This document shows, one piece after another, positions 22,810-31,745 of a stretch of DNA of 40,649 bases. The notes beneath the pieces are model-generated. The model was not told the origin of the DNA. It saw only the letters and a program-made list of their open reading frames with translations, and searched no databases. The translations under genes and the position numbers were made by a program. This DNA comes from a virus. The first letter of the stretch is position 1. Each line of letters starts with the position of its first letter. The stretch lies in the IMG/VR virus record IMGVR_UViG_3300031975_001995, positions 1-40,649 of that record. One strand, given 5' to 3'.

Positions 22810-23780
22810 AAGCTATATTTTTTTAACCAATAATCTATCATTTCATCTAACATAGTTTGAAAACTATATTCATGCTTCCATCCTAAAACTTTTTTAGCTT
22901 TTGAGCAATCTCCTTTTAAAAATTCTAATTCCTCTGATCTATAATATTTAGGATCTACTGTTACATATTGTTCCCAATCTAATTCTAATTTATTAAATAC
23001 ATAATGTACTAAATCTTTTACTGAGTGAGATATTCCGGTTGAACAAACATAGTCATCTGGTTTATCATGCTGTAGCATTAACCACATTGCATTAACGTAA
23101 TCTTTTGCATGTCCCCAGTCTCTATGAGCATCTAAATTTCCTAATGCTAATTTATCAGTTAATCCTAATTTAATTTTTACAGCTTCCTTAACTACTTTAT
23201 TAGTAACAAAGTTAGTACCTCTACGCGGTGATTCATGATTAAATAATATACCATTACATATAAATAAATCGTATGCATTGCGATAATTTTTACATATGTT
23301 ATATGCAAATACTTTTGCACATCCATATGGGGATACTGGACTCATAGGGGTGCTCTCTCTTTGATATCCATCATCATCTACATTATTACCAAACATCTCT
23401 GAAGATGAAGCTTGATATAATTTTGCTCTCGGACATGTTAACCTCATAGCTTCTAAAAGTTTTAATGTACCATTAGCTACAGATTCAGTAGTATAAAGAG
23501 GTTGATCAAAAGATATTCTAACATGAGACTGTGCTGCTAAATTATATATTTCATCAGGCATAGAAAGCTGTAATACTCTAACTAGAGATGACATATCAGT
23601 CATATCTGCATATTCTAGTTTTAATTTTTTAAATATACTATCTGGTATTCGAGCAGTCTGGTTTTCTGCTATCGAATTTCGTTTAAGAATACCCCATACT
23701 TCGTATCCTTTCTCTAATAGTAATTCGGCAAGATATGATCCATCTTGTCCATTTATACCTGTGATTAATGCTCTTTTCAT
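22806..23780 (-). CDS. gmd: GDP-mannose 4,6-dehydratase, 324 aa
   Basis: An extended SDR enzyme. It has the NADP loop TGINGQDGSYLAE (7-19), catalytic SSSEMFG (125-131) and the Tyr152/Lys156 pair in PYGCAKVFAY, then FNHESPRRG. These match GMD rather than dTDP-glucose 4,6-dehydratase. It converts GDP-D-mannose to GDP-4-keto-6-deoxymannose, the entry point to fucose, perosamine, rhamnose and colitose. The next two genes are the ColD- and ColC-like enzymes. Length (324) is slightly short of bacterial GMD (about 340-370). Confidence 0.93.
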   Translation of the reverse strand: MKRALITGINGQDGSYLAELLLEKGYEVWGILKRNSIAENQTARIPDSIFKKLKLEYADMTDMSSLVRVLQLSMPDEIYNLAAQSHVRISFDQPLYTTESVANGTLKLLEAMRLTCPRAKLYQASSSEMFGNNVDDDGYQRESTPMSPVSPYGCAKVFAYNICKNYRNAYDLFICNGILFNHESPRRGTNFVTNKVVKEAVKIKLGLTDKLALGNLDAHRDWGHAKDYVNAMWLMLQHDKPDDYVCSTGISHSVKDLVHYVFNKLELDWEQYVTVDPKYYRSEELEFLKGDCSKAKKVLGWKHEYSFQTMLDEMIDYWLKKYSL

Positions 23781-24919
23781 ATTGAATTAATAATATCAAT
23801 TATTTTATCTATTTCTTGAAATGTAAGATCTTGATGATTAGGAATATAAAAACCTTTTGATTCTATTATATTACAGTTATTTAGTTCCCTATAATAATCT
23901 TTACTCATTGGTTTATTACTCATATTTCCTGCTATTAAAGGTCTTACCTCTATATTATTTTCTATTAATTTTTCTACTATTTTATTTCTATTTTCGCTTA
24001 CTACTGGTATAGCAAAACTTGATATGAAATTTTCTTTATCTATAGTTAGATTAAGATTATTATTTAATTTTTCAATATAGTATTTAAAGTTTTTATTTCT
24101 TATCTTACTATATTTTTCTAGCTTATCAATAGCTCTTAAACCTAAAAAAGCTTGCAAATCTGTAGATCTTAAATTAAATCCAGGTACATAGAAATTATAT
24201 AGAGAATCGAAATCTGTTGTATGATACTTAGTTCTTAATTCTTTTTGTTTCCATTCGGGAAGATCCCTATCCCATCCGTGACTTCTCATCATTAACAACA
24301 TATGATACAATTCTTCATCATTTGTATTAATAAATCCTCCTTCGATAGTTGATAGGTGATGTCCAAAATACATTGAGAAAAAAGATGCTATGCCAAACGT
24401 TCCTAAGTATTGTTCTTTATATTTTGAACCCATACTCTCACAAACATCTTCTAGAAGTATCACATCATATTGCTGACATAATTCAATTACTTTATCCATT
24501 TCTGGAACTAGTCCTAATGGTGATACTAATATTAATGCAGATGGATTTTCCGTTTGAAATAAATGTTCTAAATCTTCTAAACAACATGATAAATCATTTA
24601 AGTTACAATCACAAAATATTGGCTCTAATCCAAGCAACATTGGTGAACTTACATCAGTTGCCCAACTTAATCCTGGTACTACTATTTTATTATTTTTTAA
24701 TCTACCTAGTTGATTTAGTGCTGCTAATGTTAATAGTATAGCTGAAGATCCTGAGTTTACAAATACAGAATATTTTGTACCTAAATAATTAGACCATTTT
24801 TTCTCTAATTCTTTAGTTAAGTCTCCCTTTGTTAATCTTGGAATAGGATCCTGATCTAACCATTTAATTAAAGATTTAATATCATTTTTATCAATAGTAT
24901 CACTAACTAATTTTATCAT
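23777..24919 (-). CDS. colD: ColD-like GDP-4-keto-6-deoxymannose 3-dehydratase, 380 aa
   Basis: A DegT-fold PLP enzyme in which the Schiff-base lysine is replaced by histidine: FFSMYFGHHLSTIEGG places the His pair at 187-188, where family members have SFxxxKxxxxxEGG. His here is diagnostic of 3-dehydratases (ColD, and RfbH/E1 in another branch), which do not transaminate the ring but remove the C3 hydroxyl. MRSHGWDRDLP and LLEDVCESMG also fit. ColD uses PLP and Glu without a partner iron-sulfur protein. It should give GDP-4-keto-3,6-dideoxymannose from the GMD product. Its direct neighbours (GMD and a GDP-fucose-synthase-like enzyme) make ColD more likely than RfbH. Confidence 0.8.
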   Translation of the reverse strand: MIKLVSDTIDKNDIKSLIKWLDQDPIPRLTKGDLTKELEKKWSNYLGTKYSVFVNSGSSAILLTLAALNQLGRLKNNKIVVPGLSWATDVSSPMLLGLEPIFCDCNLNDLSCCLEDLEHLFQTENPSALILVSPLGLVPEMDKVIELCQQYDVILLEDVCESMGSKYKEQYLGTFGIASFFSMYFGHHLSTIEGGFINTNDEELYHMLLMMRSHGWDRDLPEWKQKELRTKYHTTDFDSLYNFYVPGFNLRSTDLQAFLGLRAIDKLEKYSKIRNKNFKYYIEKLNNNLNLTIDKENFISSFAIPVVSENRNKIVEKLIENNIEVRPLIAGNMSNKPMSKDYYRELNNCNIIESKGFYIPNHQDLTFQEIDKIIDIINSI

Positions 24920-25793
24920 AAACCTTCTTAATACCTTCTTTAAAACTTGTAAATTTAAAATTAGGAAATATATTCATTAATTTTTGATTACAAACATCTT
25001 TTCTTAGTTGACCATTAAGATGTGGATAAATATAATGAATTTTATATTCCTTTCCAACTTCCTGTAAAGCAATATTAGCCATCTTATCTATTGATAAATT
25101 TTCAGTATTACTTACATTAAAAGACTCTGTAATATCATTATCAATTATAAGTTTTATTATTTTAGCTAAATCTTCAGCATATATAAATTGTCGTAGTGGT
25201 GAACCATCTCCAAATAATTCTATAATATTATTTTTACTATTTTTAATTTTTTTAAGTAATGCAGTTACAAAATGCATTTTACTATCATTATCAAAATTAT
25301 CATACTCACTATATAAATTTGTAGGAATTATATAATTATACTCAGTACCAAACTGTTTATTATATGCATCTATTTGAACTGCTAAGCATCTTTTAGCGTA
25401 ACCGTATGAAAAGTTACTAGGGGTAGGAGGACCTAAGTGTAGTATTTCTTCTTTCATTGGATAATTATTTACTTTATCCGGATAAATACAAGTACTTAGT
25501 ACTCCTAAAAATCTTTTTACTTTATATTTTTTACTTACTTTAACTATGTTAGTATTCATAAGTATGTTATCATCAAAGTAATCTCCTGGATTATTTATAT
25601 TATCTTTTATTCCTCCTACTTTGGCTGCTAAATGCACTACCCTATTAAATTTATTATTTTTAAATAATAAATCAACTTCATTTATATTTCTTAAATCTAT
25701 CTCACTACCAAGATAATATGCGTTAGGAAGAATATTCTGTAAATGTTTTCCAACCATTCCTGTCCCTCCTGTTATTAAAATATTATTATCCAT
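24903..25793 (-). CDS. colC: GDP-fucose-synthase/ColC-like epimerase-reductase, 296 aa
   Basis: An extended SDR: TGGTGMVGKHL near 8-18, HLAAKVGGI (54-62), STCIYP at 100-105 (SSCIYP in GDP-fucose synthase) and the Tyr130/Lys134 pair in SYGYAKR. GDP-fucose synthase and GDP-colitose synthase (ColC) share this architecture and carry out C5 epimerisation and C4 reduction on a GDP-4-keto sugar. Following the ColD-like gene, colitose formation is favoured. If the 3-dehydratase were absent, GDP-L-fucose would be the product, so the ambiguity rests on the neighbour. Confidence 0.75.
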   Translation of the reverse strand: MDNNILITGGTGMVGKHLQNILPNAYYLGSEIDLRNINEVDLLFKNNKFNRVVHLAAKVGGIKDNINNPGDYFDDNILMNTNIVKVSKKYKVKRFLGVLSTCIYPDKVNNYPMKEEILHLGPPTPSNFSYGYAKRCLAVQIDAYNKQFGTEYNYIIPTNLYSEYDNFDNDSKMHFVTALLKKIKNSKNNIIELFGDGSPLRQFIYAEDLAKIIKLIIDNDITESFNVSNTENLSIDKMANIALQEVGKEYKIHYIYPHLNGQLRKDVCNQKLMNIFPNFKFTSFKEGIKKVYDKIS

Positions 25794-26823
25794 TTATTAT
25801 TTGGTCTATGTAATTTGTATAATACTCTGTACTATTAAAATCTGTTCCTCCTAAAACTGTGTTCTTAATGAATTCGTTATCTGGTTTCAGATTAAGAGTT
25901 TTTAATATTATATCGTAACTAAGATCTATTAAAGCATTACAATCTTTATATATACATCCATCTTGATCTCCATATCCATAATTATTAAACATTACAGTAG
26001 GTATTCCTAATTGCAAAGGTTTAAGCATCATAGTTGAAGGATGACCTAATACTATTTCACTTTCTGCTATTAATAAATTATCATCTTCTACATCAATAAC
26101 TATTTTATAATCAATATTTGAATTAATTATACTCTTAATATAATTTATGTCTTCAGTATAATTATTTTCTTCTCTACTTTTAATTTTAATTATTATCGGC
26201 TTATTATATTTTTCTTGAAGTTTATCTAATTGTAGATTATCAAAAAAATCTTTATCCATGGGTAAAAAATGAAATCCCCATGGATCAGTATAGGTTGGTT
26301 TGTTACCTAAAAAATTTGTTATTAGTAATATATGTTTTTTTTCTCTATTTTTATATTCTTTTAATTTATCGTTAGATGGTATACCACCTGGTATTAAATG
26401 AGGTTGTACTAATTCTTTTTCTCCAAATACAAAACAACCATCAAAGCATTTTTGATAATTATTAATTGGATAGTTAAATCTATTATTACCATGACTATTG
26501 CCAATCATTAAGCATTTTCTTCTTTGATAAAGATCTCCTAGTCCAGATTGTATTCTACAATCATCAGCAATAATTAAATTATATTTTTCGAAAGGTATTT
26601 CATTAATATTACTAAAATTATTATTAAAATAACTTAAATATTTTTTATCAAACACTTCTCTTCCATCTATATTACCACCCCATTTACCATTAATCGGATG
26701 CATATGATATGTTTTAAATACATCTAAATTATATTTAGTACATAAATATGGTATGATAGGATAGATCCTTTCCCCCGATCTATATTGAGTCGTAACAAAT
26801 AATATATTTTTTTTATTACTCAC
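25786..26823 (-). CDS. GT-B-fold glycosyl- or glycerophosphotransferase-like protein, 345 aa
   Basis: The first domain (ILFVTTQYRSGERIYPIIP) and the second (ILLITNFLG; VIDVEDDNLLIAESEIVLGHPSTMMLKPLQLGIPTVMF, cited in parts) show a GT-B fold. The GHPSTMMLKPLQLGIPT loop, with its hydroxyl cluster before a helix, is like CDP-glycerol glycerophosphotransferases or capsule GT-B enzymes. The acceptor is unknown. It is coupled to the colC-like gene. Confidence 0.6.
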   Translation of the reverse strand: MSNKKNILFVTTQYRSGERIYPIIPYLCTKYNLDVFKTYHMHPINGKWGGNIDGREVFDKKYLSYFNNNFSNINEIPFEKYNLIIADDCRIQSGLGDLYQRRKCLMIGNSHGNNRFNYPINNYQKCFDGCFVFGEKELVQPHLIPGGIPSNDKLKEYKNREKKHILLITNFLGNKPTYTDPWGFHFLPMDKDFFDNLQLDKLQEKYNKPIIIKIKSREENNYTEDINYIKSIINSNIDYKIVIDVEDDNLLIAESEIVLGHPSTMMLKPLQLGIPTVMFNNYGYGDQDGCIYKDCNALIDLSYDIILKTLNLKPDNEFIKNTVLGGTDFNSTEYYTNYIDQIING

Positions 26824-27679
26824 TGATTATACTATTTACATAATCGTCTAAATTTCTAAATGGATTATATCCCAATATAGTGGTTGCCTTAGAATAATCA
26901 GCTAAAGTAGTTTCAGCTTCTCCTGGTCGATTAGGAATATATGTTTTTGTAGTTTTATACATATCAGCTACTTCGTTTATAGAATAATTTTTTCCTCTAC
27001 CAAGTTCAAAAAATTCAGCTCTTAACTCTGGATGTTTCATGCAGCTTATTAATGCATCACATATATCAAGAACGTGAGTAAAGTCTCTACGCTTTTCACC
27101 TGTACCTGTTACTGTTAGAGGTTTACCCTCTCTAAATTGTTCGTTAAATATTTGTATAACTGTTGAGTATGCAGAGTTACCTGGAATCATATGATCACCA
27201 TAAACATTATAAAATCTTGTAATAATAGTTGGCACATCATATACCTTAGAATATAATTTACATAATTCCTCTCCTACCCATTTTGAAAATGTATATGGGT
27301 TCTTATGTACTCCTCCATGTGTAGAGCTACTTCCTGCGTAAATTACTGGAGTTTTATTTTGTCTTGCATATTCTAAAACTCTTTGAGTACCAAGCATATT
27401 TGAATCAAATGTTGATATAGGAAATTTAAAAGATGGTTGGATACGAGCTAAAGCTGCTAAATGATATATTATATCAGGTTCAATATAATTTATTATCTCT
27501 GTTGATTCCTCCGTATGAATATCAGCATCTTGATATTTAACTCCATCTATTTCGTTTTCTTTATATCCAGTAGAATAATTATCTATAGAATATAATTCAG
27601 TATTTGGTTGTTGTTTTTTTAAGGATGTTAGTAAATTAGTTCCAACAAATCCTGCTCCTCCTGTTACTAATATTTTCAT
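26816..27679 (-). CDS. NAD-dependent sugar epimerase (GalE-like), 287 aa
   Basis: An SDR with TGGAGFVGTNL (7-17), IYHLAALARIQPS, YAGSSST and a catalytic YTFSK motif, then RFYNVYG and DFTHVLDI. This is the UDP-glucose 4-epimerase/dehydratase group. It probably supplies an epimerised hexose (galactose, or an N-acetyl or uronic form) for the glycan. It is smaller than GalE (about 330-340), which is common in the short bacterial members. The exact substrate cannot be read from sequence. Confidence 0.8.
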   Translation of the reverse strand: MKILVTGGAGFVGTNLLTSLKKQQPNTELYSIDNYSTGYKENEIDGVKYQDADIHTEESTEIINYIEPDIIYHLAALARIQPSFKFPISTFDSNMLGTQRVLEYARQNKTPVIYAGSSSTHGGVHKNPYTFSKWVGEELCKLYSKVYDVPTIITRFYNVYGDHMIPGNSAYSTVIQIFNEQFREGKPLTVTGTGEKRRDFTHVLDICDALISCMKHPELRAEFFELGRGKNYSINEVADMYKTTKTYIPNRPGEAETTLADYSKATTILGYNPFRNLDDYVNSIISE

Positions 27680-28293
27680 AATTTATTATAAAATTCGTTT
27701 TGTCTCTCTTGCTTACTAATTGTTTTAGGATGTAATAAACAAAACATATTATCTGTAGGTAATAATGTTTCAATCTTATACCCTTTTACTACTTCATGTA
27801 CTTTATTCTCCCATTTAATATACGAAATATTTTTCAATATACGTGACTGATAGTCAGGAAAGTTTACTCTTTTTTCATTATCTACTCTCCAGCCCCATTT
27901 TTTTATATGCTCTTCAGTTAAACCTTCTACAGTATTAATTCTTGGTACCCAGTATAAATCTACTTCAGAATTAGATTCTAAAATATCTGGAAGATGTTCT
28001 ATAAATATAGGATGTAAATATTCATCTGCATCTATTTGAAAGATATAATCTCCTGTACAATTATCTTTTAAATTATTTTTAAATGAAGCAAAGTCTTTAT
28101 TCAAAGAAAATTCTATAACTTCTATTATATCATCATAGTTACTTAAGACTTGATATACTTCAGAGGTTGTATTATCTTTATCACACTGAACTATTATCTC
28201 ATCTTGTTTTCGTACTGTATTTAATAATAATAATAAAAGTCTATCTAATTCATGATGCTCATTACAAACCGTAATGGCATAACTAATCTTCAT
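27676..28293 (-). CDS. Family 2 glycosyltransferase, 205 aa
   Basis: The start is at MKISYAITV, overlapping the upstream gene end. It has an IIVQCDKDNTTSEV donor segment, then GDYIFQIDADEYLHP, the DxD (DAD) motif, and RVNFPDYQSRILK as the catalytic/acceptor part, as in the WaaE/KdtX-like GT2 group. There is no membrane anchor. Donor not known. Confidence 0.8.
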   Translation of the reverse strand: MKISYAITVCNEHHELDRLLLLLLNTVRKQDEIIVQCDKDNTTSEVYQVLSNYDDIIEVIEFSLNKDFASFKNNLKDNCTGDYIFQIDADEYLHPIFIEHLPDILESNSEVDLYWVPRINTVEGLTEEHIKKWGWRVDNEKRVNFPDYQSRILKNISYIKWENKVHEVVKGYKIETLLPTDNMFCLLHPKTISKQERQNEFYNKL

Positions 28294-28753
28294 TATCTTC
28301 TTTTTCAAAAACTCCTATATAATCTAATGCTTCAATAAAATCATTTTTATTAAATGATTGTAATGTTTTAGTATCAGATGCATATTTGTAATATCCACCT
28401 TTTGGATTTTTAAACATTTCTTTTTCGTGTTCTTCAATTATCCGATGTTTCATTGCTGCCCATTTCCAATCTTCTGTTGTAGTACCTTTTACAAAAACTG
28501 ATCCTTTACCTTGTACATCTAAATAGGATGGCATCCATTTTAATCCTTCTGCATCTTCAAATATTAAATCTTTATATAATTCAGGTAAAGTTTTTAATTG
28601 TTCTTCGTAAAACTCTTCTCCTATTTTCATAAGAGAATTACTTTGAAATCCACAACCATAACACATATAGTTGGTTACTTCCATACTAACACGATTTTTA
28701 TAACATGCATCACTTTTACGCTCACATGGACAAATAGTTAAATTATCAGTCAT
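28283..28753 (-). CDS. Zinc-ribbon-like protein within the glycan island, 156 aa
   Basis: The N-terminus has CPC (8-10), a further Cys, and YMCYGCG (29-35), giving a C-x-C...C-x-x-C arrangement that could hold one zinc. The remaining 120 residues are helical and acidic/aromatic (LKTLPELYKDLIFEDAEG; TEDWKWAAMKHRII). No sugar-handling motif is seen, so it is the one clear outsider in the island: perhaps a regulator, chaperone or protein-acceptor recognition factor. Confidence 0.6.
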   Translation of the reverse strand: MTDNLTICPCERKSDACYKNRVSMEVTNYMCYGCGFQSNSLMKIGEEFYEEQLKTLPELYKDLIFEDAEGLKWMPSYLDVQGKGSVFVKGTTTEDWKWAAMKHRIIEEHEKEMFKNPKGGYYKYASDTKTLQSFNKNDFIEALDYIGVFEKEDNED

Positions 28754-30119
28754 TACTTACATTTTGTAATTTAGGAAATGTTTCTTTTTTATTATCTATT
28801 TTAGGTTTTTCTAATTTAGGTAATTGTAATTTAGGTAAGGTAGAATTTATTTTTTTATCTAATTTAGGTAATTTTAATTTAGGTAAATTTAATTGTACTT
28901 GCTTAGGAAATTCCGGAATGTACTTATCTAAAATTTCATCTAATTTAATTTGCATATTATTTAAAGAAAAGTTTTTAATATTTTTAGTACCTTGCTTTTT
29001 ACCTCTAATTAAATACTCTTCATAATTATTAAATACTACCATCATAGCTCCTGCAAATGATTGTAAATCAACATTAAACCATTTACTATCTTTAATAATC
29101 CATTCATTAGCTGCTCCTCCATCCACATCTTTTAATTCTCCTGCTAATAATATTGATAAATCTTTATCTAAAAAATCTACATGTCCAGACCATCCTGAAG
29201 CTATAACTGGTTTTTTAGTTGCAGTAAATTCTAATAATGGTCTTCCAAATCCTTCACCTTTAGTTAAAGATACCATTGCTTTAATCTTTTTATGATTATA
29301 TAAGCAACTCATCTCTTCATTTGTTAAATCTCCATGAACTAGATAAATATTAGGCAATCTATTAGCTTTAACGCCTTTTTTAATTTGATCTATTTTCTTC
29401 AATAAATTATTTCTATCTAGTATAGATGAATTACCATGACATGTTTTTAATATTAATGCAGGTGCATTTTTTTTATTTTTAAATAATTCTAAAAAACCTT
29501 TTACTAATAATCCTACATTTTTTCTATCTTCTCCAATATTACCTTGCATCCAATGACCTACGAATAAAAAACAAAAATCTTCTTTAACTTTATTAAGATT
29601 AAATTTTGATTTTTTAATTTTATATACTTCAGTATCAATACCTTCAAAAAGAACTTCCATAGGTACTTCCGGCTTAACTTGTCCTACTACACTATTAGAA
29701 CGTTTATCTACTTTTTCATAAATACTATTATTGAACGAATTAATAGTATGATTTGAAGATCCTATAATTAAATCCATTCTATTAAGGCCTTCTACCCATT
29801 CAGAACGAGCTGCTGTAGTTTCAATACCAGCTGTTAATCCTATATTAAATTTTCCTACTTTTTGAAACTCAGATGGTATAGTATGCTGAATCCAAATATC
29901 AGGTTGGCGATCAGGTTTTTCAATATAAAATTCTTTTAAATAGGTCCATTCTTCATTATCATCTAGAAAAAATTCTGGAGTAGATCCCCAACGTTGAGGA
30001 ATAATTTTTACATCATATTTATCTAAATTTATTAGAGCTTTAACAAAATCTCTTCCTCTTGCTCCATAACCAGAATAGGTATCTACTGGTGAAGATATAA
30101 CTAAATATGGTTTACTCAT
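28746..30119 (-). CDS. GT-B (GT4-type) glycosyltransferase with PKL-repeat tail, 457 aa
   Basis: Two Rossmann-like domains: FCFLFVGHWMQG opens the second one, and SLTKGEGFGRPLLEF carries the E-x7-E donor-binding signature. After about residue 404 the chain turns into Lys/Pro/Leu-rich repeats (LPKLKLPKL at 412-420, LPKLQLPKL at 428-436, then PKI and FPKL). These are encoded by repeated AATTTAGGTAA-like DNA on the plus strand. The tail may bind membrane or another glycan enzyme. It forms a pair with the following GT-B protein. Confidence 0.8.
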   Translation of the reverse strand: MSKPYLVISSPVDTYSGYGARGRDFVKALINLDKYDVKIIPQRWGSTPEFFLDDNEEWTYLKEFYIEKPDRQPDIWIQHTIPSEFQKVGKFNIGLTAGIETTAARSEWVEGLNRMDLIIGSSNHTINSFNNSIYEKVDKRSNSVVGQVKPEVPMEVLFEGIDTEVYKIKKSKFNLNKVKEDFCFLFVGHWMQGNIGEDRKNVGLLVKGFLELFKNKKNAPALILKTCHGNSSILDRNNLLKKIDQIKKGVKANRLPNIYLVHGDLTNEEMSCLYNHKKIKAMVSLTKGEGFGRPLLEFTATKKPVIASGWSGHVDFLDKDLSILLAGELKDVDGGAANEWIIKDSKWFNVDLQSFAGAMMVVFNNYEEYLIRGKKQGTKNIKNFSLNNMQIKLDEILDKYIPEFPKQVQLNLPKLKLPKLDKKINSTLPKLQLPKLEKPKIDNKKETFPKLQNVSND

Positions 30120-30120
30120 T

Positions 30121-31560
30121 TTAATATATTAATTTATGTTTTAAACGTTGAGGTTCAAATTCGGTAGAATTATAAACTTCATAATTACTTCTAGGTTGAA
30201 ATTCGTCAAAAGTTTTATCTATTGCTTGTATAATTCTTTTAGACATAATACTTGCAGTAAAACCTATTTTTTTAGATTTTGCCCATTCTCTTCCTTTCAA
30301 TCCCTTTTCTTTCAATTTATTACGATCATTATATGCTGTTTCTATTGCTGTAACTGCATCTCTTATATCGATTCTATCATCAAAAATATAAGGTGTTTTA
30401 GGAGACCCTTGTAATGATACTGATGTAGGATATACAGGATAACACCACTCTCCGTGCTGTCTTAATGTACCATAATGATTAGAAGGTAAATCTACTGTGG
30501 GCGTAAACCATTTACCATTTTTATCTAAAAAGCCCATTTGATCTTGCATACCACCAGTTACTGTAGCAATAAAAGGAGTACCACACATTATCGCTTCCGT
30601 TAAAGCTAATCCCCATCCTTCGTTTGAAGACAACTGAATTTGTACATCAGCTATATTATATAGCCAATGCATTTGTAAAGTACCTAATCTTTGATTTGTA
30701 AACTTAATAGCATTATCATATTTACCGCCAAATAAATATTCAGATAAAGCAATTAAGTCTGTACCATGTTCAGAAACTAATTCAGTATGAACTATAAAAG
30801 TACATTTATCAGCATCTTTTTTATCTAACTTATCTAAGAATATTCTAAATGCTGTCATTGCATCTGGTAGCTGCTTTCTTCTCATATTACGAGAATTAAA
30901 AAGCATAGTAAAATCATAATCTTTATCTAATAAAGTATTTTTAAATTTTAAATAATCTTTATAATCCCCATCAGAATCATTTTTAGGATAAAAAACTTCA
31001 TCATTTATACCATGTGGAATATATTCTATAATTTTATCTTTTGCCTTACTACCTAATACAGTTTCATTTATTAATTTTGTTTGCTTAGATATTGCTAGTA
31101 ATGCATCACATGATTCATAAAAAGCTTCATTATATTGAGGTGCAGGTAAATCATCCCATATGTTGAGATAAATAATAGGCATATCTTTCCTTAATTCTCT
31201 TTCCATATGAAATAACCATTCAAAATATCTAGGATCAGTAATAATCATTAATCCGTCAGGTTGTTCGATATCAATTATCTGTCTAACTAATTGAGGATCA
31301 CCATAACCATCTACTGGATATATCATACAGTAGATATCTTTAATTCCTAATTCTTTTTCAAATGCATTACTAATATCTAATCTTTTACCTTTGTCAGGAT
31401 GTTTTATTGATCCAGCAATACAAGCCCAGTTATAGTGTTCACTGGTTTGCATAACTATATCTTTTGCTACATTAGCTACTCCTGAGTTAGATCTAATATC
31501 GTCGCAGATCAGTAAGATTTTTTTTCTTTCTGATCTTGGTTTATAACTTACTGTTTTCAT
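30121..31560 (-). CDS. GT-B (GT4-type) glycosyltransferase, 479 aa
   Basis: Full GT-B: ILLICDDIRSNSGVANVAKD at the start, ISKQTK and PHGIND before the second domain, MLFNSRNMRRKQLPDA opening it and SSNEGWGLALTEA as the E-x7-E donor site, then GTPFIATVTGG. It is the first glycan gene after the ribbon-helix-helix regulator and only 5 nt from it. Donor unknown. Confidence 0.85.
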   Translation of the reverse strand: MKTVSYKPRSERKKILLICDDIRSNSGVANVAKDIVMQTSEHYNWACIAGSIKHPDKGKRLDISNAFEKELGIKDIYCMIYPVDGYGDPQLVRQIIDIEQPDGLMIITDPRYFEWLFHMERELRKDMPIIYLNIWDDLPAPQYNEAFYESCDALLAISKQTKLINETVLGSKAKDKIIEYIPHGINDEVFYPKNDSDGDYKDYLKFKNTLLDKDYDFTMLFNSRNMRRKQLPDAMTAFRIFLDKLDKKDADKCTFIVHTELVSEHGTDLIALSEYLFGGKYDNAIKFTNQRLGTLQMHWLYNIADVQIQLSSNEGWGLALTEAIMCGTPFIATVTGGMQDQMGFLDKNGKWFTPTVDLPSNHYGTLRQHGEWCYPVYPTSVSLQGSPKTPYIFDDRIDIRDAVTAIETAYNDRNKLKEKGLKGREWAKSKKIGFTASIMSKRIIQAIDKTFDEFQPRSNYEVYNSTEFEPQRLKHKLIY

Positions 31561-31565
31561 TAAAA

Positions 31566-31745
31566 TTAAATATTATGATTGTGTACTTGCTTTCTAAACT
31601 CGTCATCATTTAAATAAAGATGAATAGCTCTTTCAGCTAATTTTTGAAAAGTAAATTTTCTTCTTACACATTCTACTTTAAAATCCTCAAATAATTGAGG
31701 ATCAATCCTTACTGTTGTTAAAACTCTATCTCTGTTTGTACTCAT
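31566..31745 (-). CDS. Ribbon-helix-helix-type DNA-binding protein, 59 aa
   Basis: An N-terminal strand (RVLTTVRIDPQ, residues 7-17) followed by two helices (FEDFKVECVRRK; FQKLAERAIHLYLN), the layout of CopG/Arc-type repressors, in which paired strands bind the major groove. It lies at the head of the glycan island, 11 bp after a perfect inverted repeat (31756-31773) and a few nt before the first glycosyltransferase. Autoregulated control of the island is a natural inference, not shown. Confidence 0.7.
   Translation of the reverse strand: MSTNRDRVLTTVRIDPQLFEDFKVECVRRKFTFQKLAERAIHLYLNDDEFRKQVHNHNI

Noticed and set aside
24349-24741. A 130-codon open frame on the plus strand
   Set aside because: It lies wholly antisense to the ColD-like gene, gives a low-complexity Leu/Ile-rich product and has no element or neighbour on that strand.
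23777-24919. Reading the lysine-less DegT protein as a dead aminotransferase
   Set aside because: The lysine is replaced by His in an otherwise intact active site, as in ColD, and the gene lies between gmd and a colC-like gene.
28770-28890. Short direct repeats that resemble a CRISPR or iteron array
   Set aside because: They are in frame and encode the PKL repeats of the glycosyltransferase; spacing is irregular and no cas genes are present.
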